Counted from the first letter of the stretch, positions 8,971-20,298 are shown. The stretch: 24,233 nucleotides of DNA from Nemertoderma westbladi (GCA_032718475.1 JAUCBJ010000473.1:1-24233), one strand, 5' to 3'. Made by a program: numbers and translations. The notes: generated by a model from the letters alone, not told the origin.

Positions 8971-9627
8971 TCACAGTTGCCATCGATTTGGGTGAGGACC
9001 CCCAGTCCACCGTCCATTATTGTTGTTAAACCCCTCGTTATCCAGGCGAGTGAGATCGTATCTTCCTTTAGCTAATTCACCGGTAGTACGTAAATGGATA
9101 TAATTTGTAATCTTTAGCTTAAAATAAGGCTCTTCCCACACCACAGTAAAGTTACTATAGATTATCGTCGACTTACCAAAGTCGATCTTAAAGAAACAAT
9201 CCTTCTCGTCAGTCAGCCGTTTCATATTAAGCACGCCTAGAAATTAAGATCTGTCGGGATCTCCGAATCCATAGAGGTAACCTGTTTTATACTCGAACTC
9301 AAGGATAACACAGCTTTCACGTCTGCTCCCGACGGTAACAGCAACAGTATTATTTATTACTGTTACTAAAGAAACTAGAAGGATCCCTACTACCGCGGCT
9401 AAAAGCTTCCTCTGATAATCGCAATCATTCAGCAGCATTCGCCACAGCCAGTTCGATTGGTTGTCATTGCTGTTCGGTTGAGGAGCGATCGGCAGCTGAA
9501 CATCGTCCACTTCGATTTCTTCAACAGCTGTTAGACCTGGCATTGTTCTGGCACTGGCACTGTTAAGTGCTACTTTACATACAAGTATGTAAATAGTTAT
9601 TTTGTATTGGTTGGTTTTCCTATTCAT
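8971..9627 (-). pseudogene. Single-pass membrane protein ORF with one in-frame TAA
   Basis: Family not recognised. The frame starts at ATG 9627-9625, inside the right TIR, and runs 127 codons to TAA at 9246-9244. It then stays open in the same frame (FLGVLNMKRLTDEKDC...) for about 90 codons to a stop at 8971-8973. Seen: an acidic, proline-containing N-terminal part (after a possible second start MPGLTAVEEIEVDD), then a hydrophobic stretch LLAAVVGILLVSLVTV at about residues 76-91 preceded by RK. This would make it a single-pass, probably type II, membrane protein with the rest outside or lumenal. The downstream part has two cysteines before the transmembrane-distal half (SCVILEF, DCFFKIDF), NNT and NFT glycosylation-like sequons, and ends HPNRWQL. 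It is the only long non-transposase frame in the 6.4-kb element. It may be captured host sequence, element cargo, or an exon pair; the stop makes a pseudogene the default reading. Confidence 0.5.
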
Positions 9628-9888
9628 ACTGTATATGTTCTACTTTATATTATCATGTTTTAAATTTGGTGGTATTTAATATTTAGTAGTTGTTGGTGTT
9701 CGCAATTATTGTGTTATACTGTATATATGAAAATTAGGGATCAATTTGTCTGACTGTGCTGCTTATGTTACCGGTAGTCAATTATTATATGTGCACAATC
9801 GATTAAGAACTTTAGTTTATCATTACCGTCCCCTATTATTAGGCCACTTATTCAATCCTAGTTCTAATCTTCATTGATAAAGGCGTTA
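9616..9888 (-). repeat. Right terminal inverted repeat of 6.4-kb element
   Basis: Reverse complement of 3525-3798. It contains the ATG of the minus-strand membrane-protein ORF at its inner end, so any promoter for that ORF would lie within the TIR. Confidence 0.85.
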
Positions 9889-10767
9889 CTTAAAACGTTG
9901 AAATATATTTGTATGATTTAATATTGTTATTTAATTTTCCTATCGTAATTAAATGCTTCATCTAATAATTATATACAATTTCATTGATGTTTTGGGAATG
10001 TATTCTTCAGTTGCCTAGGAATGAAGATAACTGCAAAGAGCCTGTTCTTGGGTATAATTGAGGGGTTTATGGGCAGAGCACACTGCTCCTAGGAAGTGTG
10101 AACTTTTGGAAACTGCTGGTTTTAGATTGAGATTTGACCACTAATGCTATAATATATGTATTACCTAATAAATTCTAATATATATATTAATTACCTTTTA
10201 TGAACTATTGTAAAATATTAATGCTATATAAACTGTTAATGCTTCCCACACTAACTAAAATGCAGTTGTATTTTGTTGGGGGTAAACACACCCCAGTTCA
10301 CCGTTACGCTTTAGGCAGCCTTGTAATGAGCCAGCTTGGTTATTGTGTTTACCTTACGAAATGATTTGCTGAGTATTTAATCGTGATTCTTTAGAATAAT
10401 TAGCTAAATTATTTCGTTGAGGTGTTGACATGATAAATTTATATTTCAGTATCAATACTGTCGGCATAAGGTAAGTTTTAATATTTCTTACAAATTGGGT
10501 CGCCTCCACACACAAAATATTTAATATATTACTTCATGAGTTTAACATGTTACCAATAACATGAGTTTATTGATTTATTTGTTGGTTATAAATAAATTGA
10601 ATAATTTGCGATATTAAATTATTTTTGCTAGAAATTTGTGCTGTTTGTATATTTGAGAATCTCTTCCAGTTGTATTTTGTGTTATATTAAAAATAAATAT
10701 AATATATTACTTTTAAAACACAAATTTCGAATTAATACCTGCCTTTCATCAATCCTTTGTGCGTCTT
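9889..10767 (+). repeat. Composite repeat copy 1, right part before LINE
   Basis: Blocks match the second copy in the same order: 9889-10000 with 22436-22545, 10249-10289 with 22556-22595, and 10290-10767 with 23527-24010. Copy 1 has about 240 bp (10001-10248) absent from copy 2; copy 2 has about 930 bp (22596-23526) absent here. No ORF is supported; the frame 10638-10826 crosses the LINE junction. A microexon-like segment lies at 10450-10470. Confidence 0.8.
10450..10470 (+). other. Candidate 21-nt microexon, copy 1
   Basis: The sequence TTTATATTTCAG, 21 nt, then GTAAGT forms a strong 3' splice site, a 21-nt (seven-codon) interval and a consensus 5' splice site. The same layout is kept at 23699-23719 in copy 2 despite other changes. 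No flanking exons were identified, so this is a pattern only. Confidence 0.3.
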
Positions 10768-13018
10768 GTTTATTCCAACCAATGCCTCAGAGCCAGAACA
10801 AGCAGTCAAGTTTTATGAAGAACTGACTGGACTTATAAAGGACATTCCGAAACACAATGTTAAAGTTATTGCTGGTGACCTGAATGCGCAAATGGGCCCA
10901 GAAGACATCAAGGGTTACACCTATAACACCAGTTCTAACAGAAATGGCCAAATGGGTACTCACTTTTAGACCCAATGGAAGAATGTGAATTGATACCAAC
11001 AAACAACACATTCGAACAGAGTAAGGGGAAGCTATGGACCTTTCAATACCCTAATGGAACCAAAGCACAACTGGATTACATCCTTATAAACAAAAAGTGG
11101 AGAAACAGCATGATCAACTGCGAGGCATACAGCTCGTTCAACCTAATTAGTTCGGGCCACAGAATTGTGACTGCAGAGATCAGACTCAGTTTGAGAGCCA
11201 GCAAACCCAGGACAAGCAAACAAATCAAATATGACTGGGAGAAACTCAGAACTGACAATGCTGTAAAGGATGCTTATACAGTAGAAGTTCAAAACCGCTT
11301 TGAAGCACTTCAGTCAATGGATGAAGACCAATCCACCAATTCAATATACCAGAATATAATAACAGCCCACAAGGAATCAGCTAAGAGGCATATCCCCCAG
11401 AAACCCAAACGAAAACAGTATGTGCCATGGCAAAACTCTGAGGTTACTTGTAAGGGAGAAGATCTTAAGATAGCCTACAAAGTTAAAACCGAACAACCTA
11501 CAACCGAAAACATTAACAAGGTTGAGAAAGCTAAGGACGATCTTAAATTGGCCTACAACATCAGCCAGGAAAAGTACATACAGGATAAAACTGAAGCAAT
11601 TACAACTGCTCACATACAGCAACAGTCAAGACTTACCTGGCAAACTGTAAATGAGGTATCTGGTCGGAAAAGTTGTGCAAAGGGGCGCCTCAAAGCCGAT
11701 AGTCCTGAAGAACGTGTTGGGAAGTGGAAAAATCACTTCAGCAACTTGCTTGGGCAGCCACCAAACATCGAGGTCAGCCCTACAAGGAAAATATATGACA
11801 AGACACTACCTATAGAAACAGGGGACTTCACACCTGCCGAACTCCAAAGAAGCATTAAATGCATGTCCAATAATAAAGCGAGTGGATTAGATGAAATCCC
11901 AGCGGAGGTATGGAAAACCGGAGTGCTAAACAGACCATTATTGAATGTTTGCAACTCCAAGAAGGCATTCAACTCCATCCATAGAGGTAAAATGCTTGAA
12001 ATCCTAAGAGCTTATGGAATACCAGAAGTAATTGTTGCTGGCATTGGATTGTTATATTGTGACACAGAAGCGCAGGTACTCTCACCAGATGGTGAAACTG
12101 AGTTTTTCTCAATCCTGGCTGGCGTACTGCAAGGTGACACATTAGCACCATTACTATTTGTAATTGTGCTGGATTACGCAATGAGGACGGCCACAAAGGG
12201 TGAAGATCTGGGATTCACACTTCAAGAACGCAGAAGTAGTAGATATCCAGCAACTACAGTCACAGACACCGACTTTGCGGATGACATCGCCCTGCTCTCT
12301 AATACGCTAGCAGATGCACAGCTTCTACTAAATAAAGTGGAGAGGGCTGCTAAGGAGGTTGGATTGCATATAAATGCTACAAAGACCGAATTCATGACCT
12401 TTAATGTTGATGGAAACTTGACAACCATTGATAATAATCAATTAAGGAAGGTCGATGACTTCCAGTACCTTGGATCATGGATAGCGAGTAGCAAAAAGGA
12501 CATAGAAGTTAGGAAAGCAAAGGTTTGGGTAGCTCTATCAAAAATGGATACCATCTGGAAATCAGATCTCTCCAGGCACCTGAAGACTAAGTTCTTTGTA
12601 GTTCACAGTGGAAATTGTAATTTTATACGGGGGTGAGACCTGGACACTGACTAAATCACTTGAACAACGAATTGATGGTTGCTACACAAGACTACTAAGG
12701 GCAGCCCTAAACATCAGCTGGAGACAACACATGACAAACGCCGAGCTTTATGGTACAATACCACCTGTATCAACCACACTCCGTGAACGTAGATTAAGAT
12801 TCAGTGGGCACTGCTGGCGAAATAAAGACGAGGTCATAACAGATCTACTTCTCTGGCAACCAACTCATGGAAAGCGTAGTCGTGGACGACCGGCCATAAC
12901 ATATATAGATCAACTTGAAAGGGATACTGGACTTGGGAGAAACAAAATTGCGACAACTATGGAGAATCGGGAAGCCTGGAAGGATCTAATTTCCACTGTC
13001 CGAGTTCGCTCGACCTAG
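10768..13018 (+). pseudogene. LINE endonuclease-reverse transcriptase, broken
   Basis: Three frames make up one ORF2. Part 1 (to 10969) carries the endonuclease strand GDLNAQMG. A one-base loss near 10965 moves to part 2 (10975-12636), with LDYILINKKW and the usual SDH motif changed to SGH at 11152-11160. The RT follows: AGLDEIP-like block (SGLDEIPAEVWK), motif B LAGVLQGDTLAP, motif C DFADD at 12271-12285 and YLGSW. Near residue 327 (about 11953-11960) the sequence jumps from LLNVCN straight to SKKAFNSIHRGKM. The finger region and the first aspartate of motif A, both expected in this family, are therefore missing: an in-frame deletion, probably near 100 residues. A one-base gain at 12598-12607 shifts to part 3 (12608-13018), the C-terminal domain with GGETWTLTK and SGHCWRNKDE. 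It cannot encode an active enzyme. Confidence 0.9.
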
Positions 13019-13033
13019 TAGTAGTAGTAGTAG
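10768..13033 (+). mobile_element. 5'-truncated LINE with 10-bp target duplication
   Basis: TGTGCGTCTT occurs at 10758-10767 and 13034-13043, and the second composite copy shows the uninterrupted site near 24000-24010. The element starts within the endonuclease domain and ends with a (TAG)n tail at 13016-13033, directly after the stop codon. A variable 5' truncation, target duplication and simple-repeat 3' tail are the marks of target-primed reverse transcription. The clade is an apurinic-endonuclease LINE; RTE-like affinity is possible but not established. Confidence 0.92.
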
Positions 13034-13245
13034 TGTGCGTCTTTGGGTTGGGGTGGTGCAGATTAAGAGGGAGGTTGATGGGGGGGGGGGGGGGGGGGAT
13101 CTTATTATTGCTTATTATTCCCCTATCTTTGATTTTTACTGGTGTTTGGTTAAATTTCTTGAATACCGAGTTTGTACAGTATACTGAATGTTCATTTGCT
13201 TTTTCATATTTTCTGTAATGTAATGTAACATGCAAATCACTTACA
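13034..13245 (+). repeat. Composite repeat copy 1, right part after LINE
   Basis: Continues the repeat after the LINE and matches about 24001-24233. It contains a G run of about 18-20 at 13080-13098 and ends in TGTAATGTAATGTAAC like the end of the window. Open frames 12957-13235 (minus) and 13033-13218 (plus) run through the G tract and are not genes. Confidence 0.8.
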
Positions 13246-15027
13246 TTAGGTGATTATTAAATGTAACGAAATTAATTATTTACACGAGAATTACTATTCC
13301 GTTTAGGCCCCCTATTCCATTAACGCGATGAGACCATCATGTAGTACGTATATTGATGTAAATCCTAAAGGGGTATATTCCAACCTTGAATCCTAACACA
13401 ATCAACTAATTGGCAGGTTTCGTATTTGCTGGTTTTCACAAGTCTCCAGGGAATATACATGTTCTTTTTATTAATATCAAGCAGTAGACTGGACTATATG
13501 GGCTATGTATGCCATTTGTATAAATTTGATAACAAGGGTTGACGCAAAACACCACAGTTTCAGTTTGGTACACTTCCTAAATTACAAGTGCTGATATGTA
13601 GGGGACGATGTATAGGATTATGATGTTTATTTTTGGTTATATATTTATTGTTTGTGGCTAATTTTACAGTTTTTATAATTTACCCTTTTGGAGTAGTGCG
13701 TTTGGTTTGGTACCTGCATTTGTGATTCATTCATATTTTAACCTCGTCAATAAAATTAAATATATGTATGAGTGGTATGAGTGGTTTTTGTACAGTATCA
13801 GTTCTTAACTCTTGTACTCAGTATAAGTACTGAGCATTGCATAGTTCGAATTTGGAGTTTGGCACAGTTTAGTCGAACTAACACATTCGAGGTCTCAGGG
13901 TAATTACAATTTGCAGTGAATTTGTTGGGCCAAGCGATGTATTGTGGACAATAATTTCAGTGAAAATTCACGCCAACTGCTGTGCTGGACTGAACAAAAG
14001 CAATGTCTTACAGTTTACAGAACAGCATGAGAAAAAATGTAAAATATATATATATTTTACTAATATAATATATATTTATATTATTTATAACTGAATTCCA
14101 CCAGTAACACATTTTTATCATTATAGGATATCATTATTTGAAAGAGTTGAGTTAATTTGTAAATTTTTGCATTTAATTAGCGAACAACGAATCTTAGAAA
14201 TCAATGCTCAAAAGTCCTCTAATAACTTATTGTTATAGTTCACTCAGGCTATGGTAAACGATATGAGTTACAGTTCAACAGGGGCAGTTAATATTTACAC
14301 GATAGCAAACTTTTGCAGTGTTGTTATTTATTATATTAGAATATAATTCCATTGTTGAACCGATTTACATAATAAATATATATCCTTTGATCCTAGAAAT
14401 GGGACACTTCACTTAATAATTTTGTGACGTTAGCCATTTAGGTAAACCATTATTCATAAATTCTAAATAGCATTAGCATTTGAAACAGTGACAATATAAA
14501 CGTATTGAGACAAAATTGAGTTTTGGGTGAAAAGCTTGCCAAGCTTGGTGCATTAAAGTTTGTGTTGGGAGGATACCGGTATGAGCGCTCACCCGCCCTT
14601 ATGATAGCTAGTGGGAATTAAATATTAGGCCATTAATATTGCATCAATATTAAGTGCTTTTCGCGTATAACAATAAGCATAAAATGGTTCACGACATGGT
14701 TAATTAATTGTTGGCCATGCAATATTTATATTTGGTTGAAGTTCGGCCTGTAAATCGTACTCGATTCGTAAACCCCAGACTTAGATAACCGGATGACGGA
14801 ATTGAATCTATAACATATTTTTGTCTGACTCAATTTCCATTGTTATTTTCTAAATATTTATCGATCAATGCATTATGCCTGATTTGTTATTTATTTATTT
14901 GCATCTCCTCAGCCTCTTGTAATTGGCATCTGCTGCTTCACTGTCGACTATGGGTCGATCTGGGTTCTTTTTATCCTGATCCGGATGTGGAAATACTCTG
15001 ACTTTTGCCCAATAATAGTTACATTCA
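13246..15027. other. 1.8-kb stretch with no recognised feature
   Basis: AT-rich, with no frame worth annotating, no tRNA-like or splice-bounded coding block, and no match to the other repeats here. Only small structures are visible: an AT run at about 14041-14090 and a perfect 9-bp-arm hairpin TTAATATTG/CAATATTAA at 14633-14653. Confidence 0.6.
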
Positions 15028-15409
15028 CCCTATTAACCCCGGCGGGTGGGGCGGGGGGGGGGGGGTCAATATGATCTTTCCCCGTTTTTTATTTTGTTAT
15101 AACTTTGAATTTTATGACTTTTCCTAATTATCTTCTTAATAGTGACAACGGTTTTCAAAAATAATGGAAGTTTTCGAGTTATTGCACCATTTTTTAACTT
15201 TTGGCACTTTTTTTTAGAGGTTTTTTGAAAATTTTACATTTAACCCTATTAGTACCGGGCTATATAATATAATAAGGTTATATTGACCCCCCCCCCCCCC
15301 CCCCCCTCTAAAATCTACAAATTTTTACGAAAACGTCTGATTTTTTGTTTGTACGTAGGTATCACTAGTCTGGATCTGACCGAAAAAAAAAATTTTCGAA
15401 AAATGTACT

Positions 15410-16490
15410 GGAGTGGTTATATTGCAGCACCAAAATTACAAGTAGTGCACAATTTTTATAAAATTTGAAAGTTACATTTTTCGGCTAATTATTTTTCAAT
15501 ACAGGTTTTCTGGGGCGCAAAATACATTGGAAAATATTTAAAAATGATATGATTACTATAAATGGCTGTTTAGTCCTCTCTGCGAAGGAAAAAAATGAAA
15601 AAAACATGTAACCAGCACTTTTCAGTTCGAACACAAAATTTTTTATTCACTTATATGATGCTATAAATTCACATTTATAGGTTTTATAAGGCGCTGATTC
15701 TAATGGAATACATTTATAATATGCCAGATCATTGCTACTTGTATTTTTCGGCGTAATTTGGCAAATTTTGGTGCTAGCACCAAATTTCGTACCCATCACC
15801 AAAAAGTACAAGTTTGCGATGTCCAGTGCTGTCCTGTTATTGATTCCATCGGATTCAGGACCCTCATAAACCCGTATAACGCAAGAAACAAGATGATACT
15901 ATCTACTGATCAATTTGCTTATTTTCAAAAATTTCGTGCTGGCACAACAATTTTCACCCACCGGCGAAAAATACAAGTTTGAAAACTCTTATGAAATTTT
16001 TACTGATTTCATTGAATTCAGAACCCTCACAAACCCGTATAACGCAAGAAACAAGGTGACACCACAATCAATTGATATATTTGATGGTGCTAGCACCACA
16101 TTTTGCACCCACTTCCGAAAAATACAAGTTTGAGATGTCTAGTTCGATAATTATATATTATATTGAATTCAAAACAGCCCAAAACCTCTAAAATGCAAGA
16201 AATAAATTGTCACAAGCAATTGTATCTATTGAATGGATTTTCAAAATTTCGTGCTAGCACCAAAATTTGCACACAGCGCCGAAAAATACAAGTTTGTTAC
16301 GCTTGGTGCAACTCGTATATATTCCATCAAAACCAGAACCCCAAAAAACCCCAATTGCGTATAAAACAAGTTTCAAACAATCAATTTACAAAATTGACAT
16401 ATTTCAAAATTTGGTGCTGGCACCAAAATTTGGCACCCGCCGAAAAAAAACAAGTTTGAAATTTCTAAATCGGTTTATATGAATTCCATC
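15410..16490. repeat. Dyad of ~160-bp tandem repeats inside piggyBac-like element
   Basis: Five direct units are anchored by GTGCTRGCAC at 15771, 15936, 16087, 16251 and 16414 (spacing 165, 151, 164 and 163), each followed by GCACCCA-like and CGAAAAATACAAGTTTG blocks. To the left, about 15410-15780, about two units occur in the opposite orientation (for example CTTGTATTTTTCGGCG at 15738-15753), so the two sets meet head to head at a palindrome near 15771-15780. Confidence 0.8.
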
Positions 16491-16747
16491 CAATTGCTAA
16501 CACCAAAAAACCGGTGTAAATCAAAAATAGAGATGTTACAAATCATATTTAATGAACTGTAATTTTCAAAAAACGTCGCAAAAAAAGTGCTAAAAGTAGG
16601 GTTAAAAAATGGTGCTATAACTCGAAAACTACCTAATATTTTTGAAAACGGTTTTCACTACTAGAATGACAATAGATTTTTAGGAAAAGTCATAAAATTT
16701 CAGATTCCCAACTGCGTTTTGTTTCATAATTATAACAAAAAAACTAC

Positions 16748-16777
16748 GGGGGTGGGGGGGTCATATTGACCCCCCCC
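16748..16777. repeat. GC-rich hairpin near right end of piggyBac-like element
   Basis: GGGGGGGTCA and TGACCCCCCC flank a 3-nt TAT loop at about 16754-16777. This is a very stable hairpin within 40 bp of the element end; the left end has only the G-rich half. Confidence 0.75.
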
Positions 16778-16825
16778 GGGTTTAATAGGGTTAATGAAAT
16801 ATGATTTATAACATCTCTATTTTTG

Positions 16826-19800
16826 TATACATGTATAACTCAGCATGTGTATAACAACTTTATATCCTGCTATAATACATGTATAACTCAGCATGTGTAT
16901 AACAACTTTATATCCTGCTATAATACATGTATAACTCAGCTATAATACATGTATAACTCAGCTATAATACATGTATAACTCAGCTATAATACATGTATAA
17001 CTCAGCTATAATACATGTATAACTCAGCTATAATACATGTATAACTCAGCTATAATACATGTATAACTCAGCTATAATACATGTATAACTCAGCTATAAT
17101 ACATGTATAACTCAGCTATAATACATGTATAACTCAGCTATAATACATGTATAACTCAGCTATAATACATGTATAACTCAGCTATAATACATGTATAACT
17201 CAGCTATAATACATGTATAACTCAGCTATAATACATGTATAACTCAGCTATAATACATGTATAACTCAGCTATAATACATGTATAACTCAGCTATAATAC
17301 ATGTATAACTCAGCTATAATACATGTATAACTCAGCTATAATACATGTATAACTCAGCTATAATACATGTATAACTCAGCTATAATACATGTATAACTCA
17401 GCTATAATACATGTATAACTCAGCTATAATACATGTATAACTCAGCTATAATACATGTATAACTCAGCTATAATACATGTATAACTCAGCTATAATACAT
17501 GTATAACTCAGCTATAATACATGTATAACTCAGCTATAATACATGTATAACTCAGCTATAATACATGTATAACTCAGCTATAATACATGTATAACTCAGC
17601 TATAATACATGTATAACTCAGCTATAATACATGTATAACTCAGCTATAATACATGTATAACTCAGCTATAATACATGTATAACTCAGCTATAATACATGT
17701 ATAACTCAGCTATAATACATGTATAACTCAGCTATAATACATGTATAACTCAGCTATAATACATGTATAACTCAGCTATAATACATGTATAACTCAGCTA
17801 TAATACATGTATAACTCAGCTATAATACATGTATAACTCAGCTATAATACATGTATAACTCAGCTATAATACATGTATAACTCAGCTATAATACATGTAT
17901 AACTCAGCTATAATACATGTATAACTCAGCTATAATACATGTATAACTCAGCTATAATACATGTATAACTCAGCTATAATACATGTATAACTCAGCTATA
18001 ATACATGTATAACTCAGCTATAATACATGTATAACTCAGCTATAATACATGTATAACTCAGCTATAATACATGTATAACTCAGCTATAATACATGTATAA
18101 CTCAGCTATAATACATGTATAACTCAGCTATAATACATGTATAACTCAGCTATAATACATGTATAACTCAGCTATAATACATGTATAACTCAGCTATAAT
18201 ACATGTATAACTCAGCTATAATACATGTATAACTCAGCTATAATACATGTATAACTCAGCTATAATACATGTATAACTCAGCTATAATACATGTATAACT
18301 CAGCTATAATACATGTATAACTCAGCTATAATACATGTATAACTCAGCTATAATACATGTATAACTCAGCTATAATACATGTATAACTCAGCTATAATAC
18401 ATGTATAACTCAGCTATAATACATGTATAACTCAGCTATAATACATGTATAACTCAGCTATAATACATGTATAACTCAGCTATAATACATGTATAACTCA
18501 GCTATAATACATGTATAACTCAGCTATAATACATGTATAACTCAGCTATAATACATGTATAACTCAGCTATAATACATGTATAACTCAGCTATAATACAT
18601 GTATAACTCAGCTATAATACATGTATAACTCAGCTATAATACATGTATAACTCAGCTATAATACATGTATAACTCAGCTATAATACATGTATAACTCAGC
18701 TATAATACATGTATAACTCAGCTATAATACATGTATAACTCAGCTATAATACATGTATAACTCAGCTATAATACATGTATAACTCAGCTATAATACATGT
18801 ATAACTCAGCTATAATACATGTATAACTCAGCTATAATACATGTATAACTCAGCTATAATACATGTATAACTCAGCTATAATACATGTATAACTCAGCTA
18901 TAATACATGTATAACTCAGCTATAATACATGTATAACTCAGCTATAATACATGTATAACTCAGCTATAATACATGTATAACTCAGCTATAATACATGTAT
19001 AACTCAGCTATAATACATGTATAACTCAGCTATAATACATGTATAACTCAGCTATAATACATGTATAACTCAGCTATAATACATGTATAACTCAGCTATA
19101 ATACATGTATAACTCAGCTATAATACATGTATAACTCAGCTATAATACATGTATAACTCAGCTATAATACATGTATAACTCAGCTATAATACATGTATAA
19201 CTCAGCTATAATACATGTATAACTCAGCTATAATACATGTATAACTCAGCTATAATACATGTATAACTCAGCTATAATACATGTATAACTCAGCTATAAT
19301 ACATGTATAACTCAGCTATAATACATGTATAACTCAGCTATAATACATGTATAACTCAGCTATAATACATGTATAACTCAGCTATAATACATGTATAACT
19401 CAGCTATAATACATGTATAACTCAGCTATAATACATGTATAACTCAGCTATAATACATGTATAACTCAGCTATAATACATGTATAACTCAGCTATAATAC
19501 ATGTATAACTCAGCTATAATACATGTATAACTCAGCTATAATACATGTATAACTCAGCTATAATACATGTATAACTCAGCTATAATACATGTATAACTCA
19601 GCTATAATACATGTATAACTCAGCTATAATACATGTATAACTCAGCTATAATACATGTATAACTCAGCTATAATACATGTATAACTCAGCTATAATACAT
19701 GTATAACTCAGCTATAATACATGTATAACTCAGCTATAATACATGTATAACTCAGCTATAATACATGTATAACTCAGCTATAATACATGTATAACTCAGC

Positions 19801-20200
19801 TATAATACATGTATAACTCAGCTATAATACATGTATAACTCAGCTATAATACATGTATAACTCAGCTATAATACATGTATAACTCAGCTATAATACATGT
19901 ATAACTCAGCTATAATACATGTATAACTCAGCTATAATACATGTATAACTCAGCTATAATACATGTATAACTCAGCTATAATACATGTATAACTCAGCTA
20001 TAATACATGTATAACTCAGCTATAATACATGTATAACTCAGCTATAATACATGTATAACTCAGCTATAATACATGTATAACTCAGCTATAATACATGTAT
20101 AACTCAGCTATAATACATGTATAACTCAGCTATAATACATGTATAACTCAGCATGTGTATAACAACTTTATATCCTGCTATAATACATGTATAACTTAAC
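16826..20200 (+). repeat. 22-bp satellite, 146 identical copies, flanked by 48-bp units
   Basis: From 16941 to 20152 the phase is kept exactly: 3212 bp is 146 x 22, and rows 660 bp apart read identically, so I see no variant copy. Each unit contains the palindrome ATACATGTAT followed by AACTCAGC. Two 48-bp units (16845-16892, 16893-16940) precede the array and one (20153-20200, diverged at its last bases) follows it. The 48-bp unit is the 22-mer plus 26 related bases. All frames contain stops. The left edge is about 30 bp from the piggyBac-like end; the right edge is about 100 bp from composite copy 2. Confidence 0.97.
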
Positions 20201-20247
20201 AATACTAACTTATAACAAAACATTTTTTATTGTATGGACTCAAAAAG

Positions 20248-20287
20248 TGGGTGCAATAAAATTTAAAAAAAGTTCATTTGCACCCAC
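20248..20287. repeat. Hairpin next to composite copy 2
   Basis: GTGGGTGCAA and its exact reverse complement TTGCACCCAC flank a ~20-nt AT-rich loop. It ends about a dozen bases before the composite repeat starts at 20299, and is absent before copy 1. Confidence 0.6.
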
Positions 20288-20298
20288 GTTTGGTTCAG

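Larger units (their letters stand above)
3525..9888. mobile_element. 6.4-kb element with ~273-bp terminal inverted repeats
   Basis: Left TIR 3525-3798 and right TIR 9616-9888 are reverse complements with only about ten differences visible by eye. Both begin TAACGCC and end at TATGAATAGGAAA. The interior is a nest: a MITE-like foldback (3835-4364), a double foldback (5226-8500) and a minus-strand ORF (8971-9627) whose ATG lies in the right TIR. No transposase matching the TIR could be identified, so the superfamily is unknown and the element is probably non-autonomous. A clear target duplication was not found. The same left TIR occurs at 21027-21287 in the second composite copy, where the right TIR is reduced to its last ~23 bp (22413-22435). 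Confidence 0.8.
15028..16790. mobile_element. piggyBac-like TTAA-flanked element, no transposase
   Basis: The ends are CCCTATTAACCCCGG and, reversed, CCCTATTAAACCCGG. The right end abuts TTAA (16791-16794); the left abuts TTCA (15024-15027), one change from TTAA. TTAA targets with CCC-starting termini are characteristic of the piggyBac superfamily, so this is the likely class, though no transposase is present. Inverted arms span about 15028-15239 and 16553-16790. Each arm also has TTAA at its inner edge (15240-15243, 16549-16552), and a second end-like block CCCTATTAGTACCGGG starts at 15244. Open frames at 15758-16482 are repeat-derived. Confidence 0.65.

Noticed and set aside
10787-12428. 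Six minus-strand ORFs opposite the LINE
   Set aside because: Antisense shadows of the endonuclease-reverse transcriptase frame.
12957-13235. Minus-strand ORF with PPPPPP and the overlapping plus-strand ORF 13033-13218
   Set aside because: Both depend on the G/C homopolymer near 13080 and the (TAG)n tail; they lie in repeat DNA.
15758-16482. Four overlapping plus-strand ORFs sharing similar peptides
   Set aside because: The shared peptides follow the ~160-bp tandem DNA units and shift frame between units, so there is no coding constraint.
16941-20152. CRISPR array
   Set aside because: The 22-bp units are directly contiguous with no unique spacers, there is no leader or cas gene, and the setting is eukaryotic.
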